DNA of 64,000 nucleotides from Salicibibacter cibarius. Lineage in GTDB: Bacteria; Bacillota; Bacilli; Bacillales; Marinococcaceae. Under the pieces are notes generated by a model. It was given only the letters and a program-made list of their open reading frames with translations, had not been told where the DNA came from and ran no database searches. Where the stretch lies: NCBI RefSeq assembly GCF_016495725.1, contig NZ_CP054705.1, positions 2,976,001 to 3,040,000 on the forward strand, read 5' to 3'. The position numbers and the translations under genes were made by a program. Every line of letters begins with the position of its first letter. Within the stretch, counting starts at the first letter, position 1. This document shows positions 62,706-64,000 of the stretch, in pieces.

Positions 62706-64000
62706 TTATTGCTTTTCTTCTCCTTCAACCTCGATCTCTTCATCAGGGAGCGTTTGCTCGAATTCCTCCCGTTTTTCCTCAAGTGCACGTTGGGATTCTT
62801 CCTGATAACCGGGGTCAAACTCTTGCTGTTTGTACTCCAAACGTAAAATATCGTATTCTCTGCTTAACGCTTTGACGAGCGATATACCAAGCAGTATCAC
62901 GACAAACGCGAATGGAAATGCGGCAATGAGCATCGCCATCTCCAAGGCTTCCAAACCGCCAGAAAACAACAAGACAGCGGCTGTACCGGAAAGGATCGCG
63001 CCCCAAATGATTTTAATGTTCACAGATGGATTGAGCTTTCCCCCGGTCGTAAGAATACCGAGCACGAATGTCGCTGCATCGGCAGACGTTACAAAGAACG
63101 AGGCGATAAGCAACACAGCTATACCGATCACAATGATATCCAGCGGGAGATTTTCCAAGAACGCGAAGAGGGCCACTTCATCGCCTTCCGCTTCAACAAG
63201 ATCATATAACGCGCCTCCCAGCGCATTATCCATCTCGATGCCGGCAACACCCAAAACCGCGAACCAAATTAAGCTAAACACTAAAGGAACGGAAATAACC
63301 CCGATAACAAATTCACGGATTGTTCTTCCTCTGGAAACACGGGCAATAAACGTGCCGACGAACGCCGACCAGCCAATCCACCAAGCCCAGTAGAAGAGCG
63401 TCCAATCATTCAGAAACTCCCGTTCGCCGGTAAAGGCATTCATGTTAAACGTCATGCTAGGCAAATTTTGTAAATAATTACCTGTTGTTGTCATAAACGA
63501 ATCAACCATCTGCACCGGTGCACCAAACACAACGAATACAAACGCCATTAGTCCGACCGCGATAACGATGTTCATCCGGCTTAAAAAGCGAATCCCTCGA
63601 TTGACACCGGTGATCGCCGAGGTGACAAACACAGCGGTAATGATCAGGATTACGAGAAGTTGTGTGATGATATTGTTTTCCATACCTTCAAAACTAAAAC
63701 TTAAACCGGCGGTAATCTGGGTCGCGCCCAGACCGAGCGATGTGGCGATGCCAAAGACAGTGCCAAAGACAGCCAATATATCAACACCATGGCCCAAGCC
63801 CCCTTTGGCCCGATCGCCCAATAACGGGGTAAGTGCCGAGCTCATCAAGAGCGGCGCCTGATGCCTGAATTTAAAATACGCAAGGGCCAGGCCAACAACG
63901 GAATATACGGCCCACGGATGGATGCCCCAATGGAAGACCGAATGTTGCAGCGCTTCTTCCGAAGCCGCTATCGTACCCGGTTCTTCCGATGCAGGAGCGT
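62706..64000 (-). CDS. BCCT betaine/choline transporter, N-terminus beyond window
   Basis: About 430 residues are visible; the frame runs through base 64000. HWGIHPWAVYSVVGLALAYF and YWAWWIGWSAFVGTFIARVS are the betaine/carnitine/choline transporter signatures, with about ten helices in view and an acidic C-terminal tail. It imports a compatible solute with sodium, OpuD-like. It precedes the betaine-binding protein gene by about 70 bp on the same strand. Confidence 0.93.
   Translation of the reverse strand, partial: APASEEPGTIAASEEALQHSVFHWGIHPWAVYSVVGLALAYFKFRHQAPLLMSSALTPLLGDRAKGGLGHGVDILAVFGTVFGIATSLGLGATQITAGLSFSFEGMENNIITQLLVILIITAVFVTSAITGVNRGIRFLSRMNIVIAVGLMAFVFVVFGAPVQMVDSFMTTTGNYLQNLPSMTFNMNAFTGEREFLNDWTLFYWAWWIGWSAFVGTFIARVSRGRTIREFVIGVISVPLVFSLIWFAVLGVAGIEMDNALGGALYDLVEAEGDEVALFAFLENLPLDIIVIGIAVLLIASFFVTSADAATFVLGILTTGGKLNPSVNIKIIWGAILSGTAAVLLFSGGLEALEMAMLIAAFPFAFVVILLGISLVKALSREYDILRLEYKQQEFDPGYQEESQRALEEKREEFEQTLPDEEIEVEGEEKQ

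Overview
The window is a bacterial chromosome segment from a Bacillaceae (Firmicutes), most likely a halophilic or alkaliphilic lineage such as Salicibibacter or Geomicrobium; the genus is inference. Supports seen in the sequence are AGGAGG-type ribosome sites, many TTG/GTG starts, B. subtilis-like gene order, very acidic lipoproteins and extracellular domains, and compatible-solute uptake genes. Most of the window follows, in reverse order, the B. subtilis stretch rnjA-ykr-pdh-ykt-yla-pycA-cta-ylb.

Layout. 1-5.5 kb: aspartate kinase (cut by the window edge), the CBS-domain protein DarB, YlbF, YlbE, YlbD, YugN and a CtaM-like protein. 5.6-7.2 kb: an inserted patch with a Panacea-domain protein, a truncated RelA/SpoT-fold gene, a Bacillaceae dispersed repeat and a broken small gene, in the place where ctaG is expected. 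7.3-13.7 kb: caa3 oxidase structural and heme A genes (ctaF-E-D-C-B, divergent ctaA); ctaD carries a one-base frameshift. 14-19 kb: an Eis-like acetyltransferase and pyruvate carboxylase. 19.3-20.95 kb: an IS110-family element inserted in a palindromic repeat, at the place where ftsW is expected. 21-31 kb: ylaN, glutaminase, ylaL, phoH, ylaI, a cytochrome c lipoprotein, ylaH, typA, a NERD-domain gene, ylaF, suhB and a ykzI-like gene. 31-41.6 kb: yktB, yktA, an SR1-like dual-function RNA with its 38-residue peptide, a polysaccharide deacetylase, pdhD-C-B-A, ykyA, a YjcZ-like miniprotein and peptide deformylase. 41.7-52.3 kb: ykrA, rpoY-rnjA, ykuT-type channel, PAP2 phosphatase, GDPD, ykuR-dapH, a second MscS channel and a nucleotidyltransferase. 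52.5-57 kb: small and Cys-rich genes, a GAF protein, FMN-riboswitch/ribU, a cyclase, copZ and tRNA-Val. 57-60 kb: a poorer AT-rich island beside the tRNA, with a toxin-antitoxin pair and several frameshifted genes. 60-64 kb: a GntR regulator with a DUF606 pair, then a betaine-binding protein and a BCCT transporter.

Two repeat systems run through the intergenic spaces. The first (R1) is a ~90-bp two-hairpin element with about ten whole or partial copies, often directly after stop codons or just before ribosome sites, and the IS110 element sits inside one of them. The second is the most unusual signal here: eight short tandem arrays in several unrelated sequence families share a 52-bp period, and each unit is an inverted repeat. 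In the best-preserved arrays the two arms change together. Two such arrays flank the NERD gene.

Functionally the window combines central carbon metabolism (pyruvate dehydrogenase, pyruvate carboxylase), respiration (caa3 oxidase and small cytochromes), RNA decay and its control (RNase J1, YlbF, SR1-like RNA), lysine/diaminopimelate synthesis (aspartate kinase, DapH, YkuR) and osmoprotection.
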